Shown in pieces: positions 1 through 6,733 of a stretch of 9,965 nucleotides of DNA (within the stretch, counting starts at the first letter, position 1; every line of letters starts with the position of its first letter). The notes beneath the pieces were generated by a model. The model was not told the DNA's origin. It saw nothing but the letters and a program-made list of their open reading frames with translations, and ran no database searches. This DNA is from Pseudomonadota bacterium (GTDB lineage: Bacteria; Pseudomonadota; Alphaproteobacteria; Rhizobiales; Rhizobiaceae): contig JAEWFU010000160.1 of the NCBI GenBank assembly GCA_023388675.1, positions 1 to 9,965 on the forward strand, given 5' to 3'. The position numbers and the translations under genes were made by a program.

Positions 1-748
1 TGCCAGCTTCGCGGGCCAGATGTTCGAGCTCGGCCAGAAGCCGCCGCGCCACGCCGAGCCCCCGCGCATTCGGCGAAATCCACATACGCTTGATCTCGCC
101 CGTCCTGGCATCCAGCCCCTTCAGCGCGCCGCAGCCCATCGGCTGCCCGTCGAGCCGCGCGAGCAGGAACCAGCTTTGGCTTTGCCGATCCTCCGCGGCA
201 CCTGCATAACCGCCATTGCCCGGATCAAACCCGTCTTCGAACCGCTGGTCGAGTTCCCCGAAATAGGCGTTCACGCAGAGCAGCGCATCCTCGCTGTCGG
301 ACGGCTCCAGCGAGATGGTGACCGACGCGGCGTTCAGCAGCATTTCGATCTCGACCATCGCGGCCGTGAGCCGCTCGCGCTGCCGATCGCCGAGCGGCCG
401 GAGCATCGATCGGGCGAAATCGTCGGAAAGCGTGTCATATGCGTCCCATTCGGTCTTGCCTGCCTTGGTGAGCTCCACACGCCTGCGTCGCCCGTCGGCC
501 GGGTCGGTTTCGACGACCACGAGCCCGTTGTCGGTCAGTGTCTTCAACAGGCGGCTGACATAACCGGAATCGAGCCCCAGCCTTTGGCGCAAATTCTGAA
601 GGTCTGCGCCTTCCGGCCCGACTTCGAACAGCAGCCGGGCAAGCCCGAGCGGACGCCCACGCCCGAGATAGCTGTCGTTGAGCGCGCCGACGCGCAACGT
701 GAAGAGCCGGTTGAAACTGCGAACGCGGGAGATTGATGACTGATCCAT
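1..748 (-). CDS. MarR-family regulator fused to GNAT acetyltransferase (C-terminus cut by window edge)
   Basis: Read on the minus strand from ATG at 748, one open frame runs 249 codons to the left edge without a stop, so the C-terminal end is missing. Residues 1-140 form a MarR-type winged helix: the recognition-helix segment is near 59-77 (DSGYVSRLLKTLTDNGL) and the wing near 81-97 (TDPADGRRRRVELTKAG). From about 146 on, a GNAT acetyltransferase fold follows, with the acetyl-CoA-binding loop at 228-235 (ARGLGVAR). Families with this layout are regulators whose acetyltransferase domain probably modifies a small molecule or protein; the substrate cannot be read here. There is no Shine-Dalgarno before the ATG, but a perfect palindrome lies 4 bases upstream (753-764), which fits autorepression. 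The gene diverges from recO. The domain calls are firm, the substrate unknown. A long plus-strand ORF over the same bases (20-736) is a shadow. Confidence 0.9.
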   Translation of the reverse strand, partial: MDQSSISRVRSFNRLFTLRVGALNDSYLGRGRPLGLARLLFEVGPEGADLQNLRQRLGLDSGYVSRLLKTLTDNGLVVVETDPADGRRRRVELTKAGKTEWDAYDTLSDDFARSMLRPLGDRQRERLTAAMVEIEMLLNAASVTISLEPSDSEDALLCVNAYFGELDQRFEDGFDPGNGGYAGAAEDRQSQSWFLLARLDGQPMGCGALKGLDARTGEIKRMWISPNARGLGVARRLLAELEHLAREAG

Positions 749-752
749 TATT

Positions 753-764
753 TGACTTTAGTCA
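753..764. promoter_or_regulatory. Palindromic operator, probable MarR self-binding site
   Basis: TGACTTTAGTCA is a perfect inverted repeat (5-base arms, 2-base centre). It ends 4 bases before the MarR-GNAT start codon and overlaps its likely -10 hexamer. MarR dimers bind inverted repeats of about this size, often of the TTGACT-AGTCAA type, next to their own genes. Binding here would block the regulator's own promoter and might also affect divergent recO, whose start is 72 bases away. The palindrome is seen directly; its ligand is inferred. Confidence 0.65.
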
Positions 765-782
765 GACATATACGAATGGCAA
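755..782 (-). promoter_or_regulatory. Putative promoter of the MarR-GNAT gene, leaderless geometry
   Basis: On the minus strand, TTGCCA (782-777, five of six bases of a -35 box) is followed after 16 bases by TAAAGT (760-755, four of six of a -10 box). The -10 lies inside the operator palindrome and six bases separate it from the ATG at 748. Initiation at the usual distance would fall on or beside the start codon, which agrees with the missing ribosome-binding site. This is pattern matching only. Confidence 0.4.
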
Positions 783-836
783 GAGGCTGGCCCGTCCGCC
801 TTGAATTTTCCGCCATGTTGGTGGAAGGCTCCTGCG

Positions 837-1592
837 ATGGAATGGCGCGATGAAGGAATCGTTCTGGGAACCCGGCGGCACGGCGAGACGAGTGTCATCC
901 TGGAAGTGATGACCCGCGCTCACGGCCGGCATCTCGGCATGGTGCGCGGCGGCCGGTCGCGGCGCATGCAGCCGGTGCTACAGCCGGGAAACCGGGTCGA
1001 CGTCATCTGGCGCGCCCGGCTGGACGAGCATCTCGGCCTCTACCAGGTCGAGCCGCTGGAACTGCATGCCGCACGCCTGTTCGACAGCGCATGCGCCGTC
1101 TATGGCTTGCAGACGATTGCCGGCCATCTGCGGCTTCTGCCGGAGCGCGATCCCCACGCCAATCTCTACGAGACGCTGAACCTGCTGATCGAACATCTTG
1201 AGGAGCCGGCATCCGCTGCCGAGCTGGTGGTGCGATTCGAGCTCCTCGTTCTGGACGAACTCGGCTTCGGGCTCGATTTGGCCCGCTGCGCCGCCACCGG
1301 CGGCAGCGACGATCTTGTCTACGTTTCGCCAAAGACCGGCCGCGCAGTCAGCCGTTCAGCCGGTGCGCCGTGGGCGGATCGCCTGCTGGCTTTGCCTGCC
1401 TTCCTGCGCCGCGGTTCTGGCCTTCGGGCCGACCTTGCGGCGATGGAGGATGCGTTTCGGCTCACCGGTTTCTTCTTTTCGCGCCACGTCTACGAGCCGC
1501 GCGGGCTCGACGAGCCGGAAGCGCGCCTGGGCTTCCTCGCCGCCCTTCGCAAGCATCTTTCGTCGCCCGGCAATGGAGAACACGCCGCATGA
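837..1592 (+). CDS. recO: DNA repair protein RecO
   Basis: RecO mediates RecF-pathway recombinational repair: it binds single-stranded DNA and SSB, works with RecR to load RecA, and anneals strands. The 251-residue product has the N-terminal OB fold (about 1-80, beginning [19 protein letters not shown]) and the helical C-terminal domain, and its length is normal. Start ATG 837 is preferred over the in-frame TTG at 801 because family members begin at this MEW, and GGAAGG lies about nine bases before it. Where zinc-binding RecO proteins carry a four-cysteine finger, this one keeps a single cysteine (C151) followed by [11 protein letters not shown], so metal binding is not expected; this is common among proteobacterial RecO. 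Its stop overlaps the next start (ATGA), so it is probably translationally coupled to the thioesterase gene. Confidence 0.96.
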   Translation: MEWRDEGIVLGTRRHGETSVILEVMTRAHGRHLGMVRGGRSRRMQPVLQPGNRVDVIWRARLDEHLGLYQVEPLELHAARLFDSACAVYGLQTIAGHLRLLPERDPHANLYETLNLLIEHLEEPASAAELVVRFELLVLDELGFGLDLARCAATGGSDDLVYVSPKTGRAVSRSAGAPWADRLLALPAFLRRGSGLRADLAAMEDAFRLTGFFFSRHVYEPRGLDEPEARLGFLAALRKHLSSPGNGEHAA

Positions 1593-2107
1593 ACGCAATC
1601 GAACTCTTTCCCGGTCATGTGGCACGCCTTGGCGTCGGCACGATCCCGCATGCAGACATGGCCGCGCTCAGCGGTCTGGAAGCGTTGAGCCGTGTGGTTG
1701 CAGGCGAATATCCCGCACCGCCGATTGCAGAGCGCATGAACTTCGCACTGGTCGAGGTCGGTGAGGGCAGGGCGGTCTTCAAAGGCGTGCCGGGAGTTCA
1801 GCATCTCAACCCGCTTGGCGGCATCCATGGCGGCTGGGCAGCGACCGTGATGGATTCCGCGCTCGGCTGCTGCGTGCATACGCTGCTCAAGGCAGGCGAG
1901 GCCTATTCGACCGCGGAGATGAAGATCAACTACACGCGGCCGATCACGCCTGACACTGGCGAAGTCACCTGCGAGGGCAAAGTCGTGCACAAGGGCCGCA
2001 CGCTGGCAGTCTCGGAAGCGCGACTCACTGATGCCAACGGCCGGCTGCTGGCCTTCGGCACCGAAACCTGCTCGATCTTCCCGCTCGCGAATCTGGCCCC
2101 ACGCTAG
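1589..2107 (+). CDS. PaaI-family hotdog-fold thioesterase
   Basis: A 172-residue cytoplasmic protein of the hotdog-fold PaaI/YdiI-like thioesterase group, enzymes that hydrolyse acyl-CoA or aryl-CoA esters. The family signature is at 74-89: [16 protein letters not shown], with the HGG turn and the acidic residue D89 at the active-site helix. Other conserved segments are KINYTRP (112-118) and the strand around 129-147 ([20 protein letters not shown]). The start ATG at 1589 overlaps the recO stop as ATGA, and GGAGAA lies about nine bases upstream inside recO; a longer in-frame reading from 1370 is buried in recO and rejected. The natural substrate is unknown; the N-terminal 40 residues are an extension before the fold. 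The gene is followed by a palindromic repeat that may end transcription. Confidence 0.88.
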   Translation: MNAIELFPGHVARLGVGTIPHADMAALSGLEALSRVVAGEYPAPPIAERMNFALVEVGEGRAVFKGVPGVQHLNPLGGIHGGWAATVMDSALGCCVHTLLKAGEAYSTAEMKINYTRPITPDTGEVTCEGKVVHKGRTLAVSEARLTDANGRLLAFGTETCSIFPLANLAPR

Positions 2108-2130
2108 ATCGATTCAGGTTTCATTGAACC

Positions 2131-2257
2131 GCCCCCTCCGTCCCTTTGGGACACCTCCCCCGTAAACAGGGGAGGATCAAGCGTCGTGGCCGTCCGCGAC
2201 CTCAGATCCTCCCCTGCAAAGCGGGGGTGGGGGACCGCCGAAGGCGGTGGAGGGGGC
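2131..2257. repeat. Composite palindromic intergenic repeat, two inverted halves
   Basis: The left half (2131-2178) and right half (2205-2257) are imperfect inverted copies of one sequence: both outer ends read GCCCCCTCC and both inner ends CAGGGGAGGATC when the right half is read on the minus strand. Each half has its own hairpins: GTCCC-TTT-GGGAC (2140-2152) and CCTCCCC-8-GGGGAGG (2154-2175) in the left, an imperfect one at 2208-2230 and ACCGCC-GAA-GGCGGT (2234-2248) in the right. The 26-base centre differs. Repeats of this composition are scattered between genes in rhizobial genomes. It sits between convergent genes and could act as a two-way transcription stop, though no T-run follows. 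Confidence 0.8.
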
Positions 2258-2280
2258 GTCGTTCACGCGACGATCGCACC

Positions 2281-3519
2281 TTACTCGGCTGGCTGGAGCC
2301 CTGGCCGGTCAACCGGCCGTTCCTTGATCGGCCAGTGAACCACCGCTGCGAACAGGCCGAGCAGCACGCCCAGCCACCACACCGGATCGTAGGTGCCGAA
2401 CGCGTCGTAGAGATAGCCGCCCAGCCACACGCCCAGGAACGAGCCGATCTGGTGCGAGAAGAAGACCACGCCGCCGAGCATGCCCAGATGCGCGGTGCCG
2501 AACATGATCGCGACAAGCGCGTTGGTCGGCGGCACGGTCGAAAGCCACAGCAGGCCCATCAGGATCGAGAAGGTCACCACTGTCGCCGGCGTCTGCGGCA
2601 TGAGCAGGAAGGCGGTCACCAGCACCGAGCGGCCGAGATAGATCCAGACGAGAAACATCGGCTTGGAATAGCGCTGGCCGATATAGCCGGCTGAGAGCGA
2701 GCCGATGATATTGAAGAAGCCGATCAGCGCCAGCGCGATCACCGCATAGCGCGCGTCGATGCCAATGTCGGAGATATAGGCGGGGAAGTGCGCGGTGATG
2801 AACGCGACCTGGAAGCCGCAGACGAAGAAGCCCGAGACGAGCAGCAGATAGCTGCGATGGGCAAGGGCTTCCCGCAGCGCCTCGCCTGCTGTCTGTCGGT
2901 AGACCGCCTGCTGCACGGAGCCGCTCGTCGAGTTGCCGCGCAGAGGGATCGCGAGCACCGGGATGATGAGCATCATCACGCTCATCACGACCAGCGTGTC
3001 GTACCAGCCATAGGCGGAGATCAATCCTTGGCTCAGGGGCGCGAACAGGAACATGCCGGCGGAACCGGCCGCCGTCCCGAGTCCGAAGGCGAAACTGCGC
3101 TGCTCCGGCGCGACGTTGCGGGCGAATGCCGCCAGAACGATGCCGAAGGAGCCCGAGGCCACGCCCAGGCCGACGAGCACGCCGCCGCCCAGGTGCAGCA
3201 TCGTCACGGAATCCGAATTGGCCATCATCACCAGTCCGACCGCGTACATCACGCCCGACAGCGCCAGCACGCGCCACGTGCCGAACTTGTCGGCCAGCGC
3301 GCCGAAGATCGGCGTTCCCAGCCCCCAGGCAAGGTTCTGGATGGCCATGGCGAGGCCGAATGTGGTGCGATCCCAGCCCTTTTCCGCCAGCATCGGCAAC
3401 TGGAAGAAGCCCATGGCCGAACGCGGCCCGAAGGTCAGCGCGGCGATCAGGCAGCCGCATATGATGATCAGCCAGGGCAGGCTGGGGGCGCCGGTTTGGG
3501 CGGAAACGGTCTTTGGCAT
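2281..3519 (-). CDS. MFS transporter, 12 membrane segments
   Basis: A 412-residue inner-membrane protein of the major facilitator superfamily, a secondary transporter of small solutes. It has two blocks of about six hydrophobic segments (roughly 13-190 and 222-397) joined by a polar loop at about 194-220. MFS motif A between segments 2 and 3 is clear at 73-83 (GALADKFGTWR). Segments rich in Gly and Ala with GFFNIIGSLSAGYIG (267-281) and SHQIGSFLGVWLGGYLYD (355-372) resemble the monocarboxylate/oxalate-type (MCT-like) branch, but the substrate cannot be assigned. Start ATG 3519 (MPKTVSAQ) is chosen over an in-frame TTG at 3561, which adds 14 polar residues; upstream GGGAAT is a weak ribosome-binding site. 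It is convergent with the thioesterase gene and has its own upstream gap containing an inverted repeat. Confidence 0.92.
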   Translation of the reverse strand: MPKTVSAQTGAPSLPWLIIICGCLIAALTFGPRSAMGFFQLPMLAEKGWDRTTFGLAMAIQNLAWGLGTPIFGALADKFGTWRVLALSGVMYAVGLVMMANSDSVTMLHLGGGVLVGLGVASGSFGIVLAAFARNVAPEQRSFAFGLGTAAGSAGMFLFAPLSQGLISAYGWYDTLVVMSVMMLIIPVLAIPLRGNSTSGSVQQAVYRQTAGEALREALAHRSYLLLVSGFFVCGFQVAFITAHFPAYISDIGIDARYAVIALALIGFFNIIGSLSAGYIGQRYSKPMFLVWIYLGRSVLVTAFLLMPQTPATVVTFSILMGLLWLSTVPPTNALVAIMFGTAHLGMLGGVVFFSHQIGSFLGVWLGGYLYDAFGTYDPVWWLGVLLGLFAAVVHWPIKERPVDRPGLQPAE

Positions 3520-3594
3520 GCACGGATTCCCGAATGACAGGGTCCGCAAGCTAGGCCACAAACGGGTTTGGTGGAAATGAATAGAAGCAATGAT

Positions 3595-3622
3595 CTGTTC
3601 AATTCTGTTGAATCTTGAACAG
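3595..3622. promoter_or_regulatory. Inverted repeat upstream of the MFS gene, candidate operator
   Basis: CTGTTCAA (3595-3602) and TTGAACAG (3615-3622) are perfect 8-base inverted arms around a 12-base centre that itself contains TTC-TGTT-GAA. The site is 75 bases upstream of the MFS start, a position suited to an operator. Read on the plus strand it is followed by TTTTT and looks like a terminator, but no plus-strand gene precedes it. On the minus strand it lies 17 bases after the LysM stop and has no T-run. Operator or weak terminator cannot be decided from sequence. Confidence 0.5.
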
Positions 3623-3639
3623 TTTTTGCGCTTTGACGT

Positions 3640-4077
3640 TCAGTCGAACGGGCTGGAATGGCCGGGCGGCAGGGGAAGCTGTCCGGGCTTGTTGCCGAAG
3701 CCCCGCAATATGTGCTGCTGCGGTACGGGGATGGGTTCGGGTGGAAGGATCACGGTCGATGAGCCCCCGCCGCCGATGGCCGGCGGAACCAGCGATGGGG
3801 CGATACGCACCAGCGGCCGGTTCGTTTCGGCCATGGGGGAAGGGAGCGGTGGGCGCGGAACGGTGATAGACATCCCCGCCTGCAGGTTTCCCGCACTCAG
3901 GCCGGGGTTGGCACTGCGCAAAGCGGCGACGGTGATGCCGCAGGCATTGGCGATGGAACTCAGCGTATCGCCATAGGATATGAGCACGCGACTGGGGCAC
4001 GCGGTCGTTGCGTTGGCAGGAGCACTGCCAAGCAACAACAGGGCGGCGACCATGGCCGTATGTAGCTGCGCCTTCAT
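3640..4077 (-). CDS. Secreted LysM-domain protein with proline-rich tail
   Basis: A 145-residue exported protein. Residues 1-23 are a signal peptide (positive start, LLLLG core, cleavage likely after ANA). A single LysM module fills about 27-75, with the hallmarks GDTLSSIA (37-44), an Asn-Pro-Gly-Leu turn (57-60) and NLQAGMSITVP (64-74); LysM modules bind peptidoglycan glycan chains. Two cysteines (C27, C46) flank the module's first half and could form a disulfide in the periplasm. The remaining 70 residues are rich in proline and glycine with no catalytic domain, so it is a cell-wall-binding protein and not a hydrolase. Start ATG 4077 is set by the signal peptide; there is no proper Shine-Dalgarno, and a palindrome abuts the ATG. 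It lies 70 bases after mscS on the same strand. Confidence 0.85.
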   Translation of the reverse strand: MKAQLHTAMVAALLLLGSAPANATTACPSRVLISYGDTLSSIANACGITVAALRSANPGLSAGNLQAGMSITVPRPPLPSPMAETNRPLVRIAPSLVPPAIGGGGSSTVILPPEPIPVPQQHILRGFGNKPGQLPLPPGHSSPFD

Positions 4078-4078
4078 T

Positions 4079-4093
4079 CCGCTATCATAGCGG
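4079..4093. promoter_or_regulatory. Palindrome with -10-like core abutting the LysM start codon
   Basis: CCGCTA-TCA-TAGCGG is a perfect inverted repeat with 6-base arms, ending one base before the LysM ATG. On the minus strand it contains TATGAT (4089-4084), five of six bases of a -10 box, placed six bases before the ATG. This fits a leaderless transcript controlled by a repressor. It could instead be an RNA hairpin occluding the start. It also contains a nested reading frame ATG-ATA-GCG-GAA-TGA whose stop overlaps the LysM start. No convincing -35 box is visible. Confidence 0.45.
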
Positions 4094-4147
4094 AATTTCG
4101 GCAACGGAAATATGGCGCAGGTGACGCCGCCTCGCGCTGCCGCAATG

Positions 4148-5026
4148 TCAGTCCACCGAAGGTGCATCACCTTGCGGCTGTCCGATGTAATGAATGCTGC
4201 GCTGCGGGAACGGTATCGTGATGCCTTTCTCGGCGAATAGCTGCTTGATCTGCTTGGTGAACTCGAGGCGGGCCGGCCACCAGTTCGGCGTGCTGGTCCA
4301 GTAGCGGATCGTCACGTCGACCGCGCTGTCGCCAAGTTGCGCAACGAAGACGTCGGGCGCGGGATCGGACAGCACTCGCTGGTCGCCGCTCACCACTTCC
4401 GTCATGATATCGAAAGCGAGATCGATGTCGTCGTCGTAGCTGATACGAATGGTCAAATCGTTCCTGCGCAGCGGATTGCGGGAATAGTTGGTTACGGGCG
4501 TGTTCCAGAGTTCGCTGTTGGGCGCCAGTACGAACAGACCGTCGAGCGTCTTGAGTTCGGTGGCGAAGAGGCCGATTTCCTGGATCGTGCCGGAAACGCT
4601 GCCTGCGTCGATATACTCGCCCACGCGGAACGGGCGCAGAGCCAAAAGCATGATGCCCGCAGCGATGTTCTGGAGCGTCCCCTGCAGCGCCAGCCCGATC
4701 GCGAGACCGATCGCGCCAAGAGCTGCGATGATGCTGGCCGTCTGTACGCCGAACTGGGCAAGCACGGTTATGCCGACCACGATCAGAATTGCATAGCGCA
4801 CGATCTGGGCGAAGAACTTCCGAAGCGTCTCGTCGAACCCGCGGAAGCGGCCCAGCGCCCCGTAGACCGATCGCTGCGCTATGTTGGCGACGATGTAGCC
4901 GCCGATAATGAGCAGGATCGCACCGAGGATCGAGAAGGAATAGTTCACGGCCAGTTCGCTGAGCTGGCGCAGGGCGACCTGTCCGGCATCCATCATATCC
5001 GCAGTTCTGGTCTGAAGTTCTTCCAT
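4148..5026 (-). CDS. mscS: Small-conductance mechanosensitive channel MscS
   Basis: A 292-residue inner-membrane channel of normal MscS length (E. coli 286); the heptamer opens under membrane tension to release solutes after osmotic downshock. Three membrane segments are visible at about 29-50, 74-92 and 96-128. The pore-lining third segment has the expected Gly/Ala pattern (LGAIGLAIGLALQGTLQNIA, 103-122), followed by RPFRVGEYID (131-140) at the start of the cytoplasmic beta domain. The C-terminal alpha-beta domain ends with the family's GITIPFPQRSIHY (268-280). The start ATG 5026 is supported by GAGG and AGGA about 12-18 bases upstream. It lies 139 bases after the HD-protein stop and 70 before the LysM gene on the same strand, so mscS and LysM may be co-transcribed. 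Similarity to E. coli MscS runs through the full length, so a MscK- or YbdG-type protein is unlikely. Confidence 0.94.
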   Translation of the reverse strand: MEELQTRTADMMDAGQVALRQLSELAVNYSFSILGAILLIIGGYIVANIAQRSVYGALGRFRGFDETLRKFFAQIVRYAILIVVGITVLAQFGVQTASIIAALGAIGLAIGLALQGTLQNIAAGIMLLALRPFRVGEYIDAGSVSGTIQEIGLFATELKTLDGLFVLAPNSELWNTPVTNYSRNPLRRNDLTIRISYDDDIDLAFDIMTEVVSGDQRVLSDPAPDVFVAQLGDSAVDVTIRYWTSTPNWWPARLEFTKQIKQLFAEKGITIPFPQRSIHYIGQPQGDAPSVD

Positions 5027-5142
5027 ATATTCAGCCTCGTCCTTTCATCTCGTTTCGCTCTTGGTAACTAGCACAGACCTGGCACCGTTGCGCCGGAACC
5101 GCGAAAAATTCTCGATCTGGTGTGTATTGGATGGCTAGGTGA

Positions 5143-5157
5143 GGCCGCCGACCGGCC
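5143..5157 (-). terminator. Small GC hairpin after the HD-protein gene
   Basis: GGCCG-CCGAC-CGGCC can fold into a 5-base-pair stem with a 5-base loop, eight bases beyond the HD-protein stop. No T-run follows on the minus strand, so it would be at best a weak or Rho-assisted terminator. Confidence 0.3.
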
Positions 5158-5165
5158 CGCGCGCC

Positions 5166-5780
5166 TTACCGGCCTCGCAGCTTTTCGATCTCGCCGAAGC
5201 GCCTGACAAACGCCGTCTGTGCAATCTTCGCCGGCACTGGCTCGAGCGCCAGCCCCTCGCTGCTGAGCCCGCGCGGCCGTCCGAAAAACCTGGCCGCTTC
5301 CTGCTCCGAGAAACCCGCGAGCTGTGTCGCCTCGAACCATGCCGCCACGTGGTCGGCCCGTTTGATGGCCTTCTTCAACCGCTCGGTCAGCAGCGGCGGC
5401 AGCGAAAAGCGCAGATGAATCGCACGCTGCAGGCGGCCCTCGACCTCCTTGTAGCCGCCGCCGACGACCGACTTGAACGGCGAGATCATATCGCCGATCA
5501 CGTATTCGGGGCTGTCATGCAGCAGTGCTGCGAGCTTTTCGTCGGGCGAACAGGCAGGCGCGGCGCGGGCGAAGATTTCCTCGACCAGCAGCGAGTGCTG
5601 GGCCACGGAAAAGGCATGGTCGCCGCGTGTCTGGCCGTTCCAGCGTGCCACACGCGCCAGCCCGTGCGCGATGTCGACGATCTCCACATCCAGCGGCGAG
5701 GGGTCGAGCAGGTCGAGCCGGCGCCCTGAAAGCATGCGCTGCCAGGCACGCGGCGGGGCCGGCGGCTTGTCGGCCATCAT
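5166..5780 (-). CDS. HD-domain phosphohydrolase, YfbR-like
   Basis: A 204-residue cytoplasmic protein of the HD superfamily, metal-dependent phosphohydrolases. The metal site is complete: H62 (AQHSLLV), H88-D89 in LAALLHDSPEYVIGD, and D143 in IKRADHV; E92 and D97 match other conserved acids. An Arg-Trp pair at 46-47 lies about 15 residues before the first His, as in E. coli YfbR, a 5'-deoxynucleotidase. That makes nucleotide monophosphates a likely but unproven substrate. The N-terminus is longer than YfbR by about 28 residues. The start ATG 5780 forms ATGA with the ygfZ stop, with GGAG shortly upstream; a second ATG follows directly. The two genes are therefore probably translated together. 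A longer in-frame reading from 5828 overlaps ygfZ and is rejected. Confidence 0.88.
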   Translation of the reverse strand: MMADKPPAPPRAWQRMLSGRRLDLLDPSPLDVEIVDIAHGLARVARWNGQTRGDHAFSVAQHSLLVEEIFARAAPACSPDEKLAALLHDSPEYVIGDMISPFKSVVGGGYKEVEGRLQRAIHLRFSLPPLLTERLKKAIKRADHVAAWFEATQLAGFSEQEAARFFGRPRGLSSEGLALEPVPAKIAQTAFVRRFGEIEKLRGR

Positions 5781-6658
5781 GCCTGCTCCGCGTCTGGCTT
5801 GTCCTGCGGCAGCGTGTAGCTGGCCCATTCGGGGATCGACAACGTCACCGCGACGTCGCCGGCCATGATCGGCTGCCCGGCCTCGAGCGCATCCTTTACC
5901 CGGTCGATGCGTACGATGGCGAGGCCGGCAGTTCCCTTCGCGCTACCCAGCGTGCCGATCGGACGATCGTTGACGCGAAGGTCCGTCCCGCTTTCGGGAA
6001 GGTCACTCTCCGCATCCACCAGCATCACCCGCCGCCGCGCGGTGCCGCGATGCTGCATGCGCGAGACCACTTCCTGGCCGATATAGCAACCCTTGCTGAA
6101 GCCGACGCCGCCGGAGAGATCCAGCAGCACGTCGTGTGGAAAGGCGTCGCCAGTGGCGAAATCGTCACCGCTTTCGGCAATGCCGTGGGCGGTGCGCAGA
6201 TGCGTCCAATCCTGCTCGCTCACATCGGCGTTTGACGGGGCCGCGTAGCTGCGCAGGACGTTTGCGGATGCGGGGAAGCGCCGGTCGAGCAGCCGATCTG
6301 CGCCGGCTGCACTTGAATCAGTTTGTAAGCCACCCGATTCGCCGCTCCACGATACCGCGATATCCACTTGATCCTGCTTGCTGATTTCCGCCTTGGCGCG
6401 AAGCTTGTAGAGCGTCAGCCGCTTGACGAAGTCGTCGGCGAGTTCGGATCGGCAGTCCAGGCGGAAACCCCTTTCGCCATTTCGGGAGATGAGGAAGTCG
6501 AACAGTATCTTGCCCTGCGGTGACAGCAGCGCACCGGGTTTCACCTCGCCTTGGCCGAGCTGGTCGAGGTCGGTGGTGAGAATGTTCTGCAGGAAATGTT
6601 CGGCGTCCGGCCCGTCGACGAGGATGACGGAACGGTTGGAGAGCGATGCTGTCGGCAT
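5777..6658 (-). CDS. ygfZ: YgfZ-type folate-binding protein (GcvT-like, Fe-S protein repair)
   Basis: A 293-residue cytoplasmic protein of the YgfZ/GcvT-like family, which binds tetrahydrofolate and helps maintain iron-sulfur enzymes such as the radical-SAM protein MiaB. The diagnostic motif KGCYIGQE is at 189-196, with the essential cysteine C191, followed by VVSRMQHRG. The N-terminal folate-binding region shows the expected FLQNILTTDL (22-31) and LLSPQGKILFDF (44-55). Length is typical for the alphaproteobacterial branch. Start ATG 6658 agrees with family members; the upstream CAGG is a weak ribosome-binding site. The gene overlaps the HD-protein start by ATGA. It lies 75 bases after the proline-rich secreted protein gene, in a gap with a 12-base GC palindrome, so it may have its own promoter or be read through from upstream. 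Confidence 0.93.
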   Translation of the reverse strand: MPTASLSNRSVILVDGPDAEHFLQNILTTDLDQLGQGEVKPGALLSPQGKILFDFLISRNGERGFRLDCRSELADDFVKRLTLYKLRAKAEISKQDQVDIAVSWSGESGGLQTDSSAAGADRLLDRRFPASANVLRSYAAPSNADVSEQDWTHLRTAHGIAESGDDFATGDAFPHDVLLDLSGGVGFSKGCYIGQEVVSRMQHRGTARRRVMLVDAESDLPESGTDLRVNDRPIGTLGSAKGTAGLAIVRIDRVKDALEAGQPIMAGDVAVTLSIPEWASYTLPQDKPDAEQA

Positions 6659-6701
6659 AGGGCGGCCTGATGTTGCGGTGACGACGCCGTCTTACCTAAG
6701 C

Positions 6702-6713
6702 GCCCCGCGGGGC
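6702..6713 (-). terminator. GC palindrome after the proline-rich protein gene
   Basis: GCCCCGCGGGGC is a perfect 12-base palindrome 20 bases past the stop of the 6734-7549 gene and 43 bases before the ygfZ start. It can form a short 4-base stem or serve as a protein site. No T-run follows, so a terminator role is weakly supported. Confidence 0.25.
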
Positions 6714-6733
6714 ACGGGCAAGTGCGATACGGG

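Noticed and set aside
20..736. Long plus-strand ORF of 238 residues
   Set aside because: It lies antisense to the MarR-GNAT gene, whose translation shows clear domains; the ORF product is Arg/Pro-rich without any domain, typical of a GC-rich shadow frame.
2309..3523. Minus-strand ORF of 404 residues overlapping the MFS gene
   Set aside because: Same strand, wrong frame. The product is Arg/Ala-rich with no membrane segments, while the other frame gives a full MFS transporter.
3595..3627. Plus-strand intrinsic terminator (hairpin followed by TTTTT)
   Set aside because: No plus-strand gene lies upstream for it to terminate; an operator for the minus-strand MFS gene fits better.
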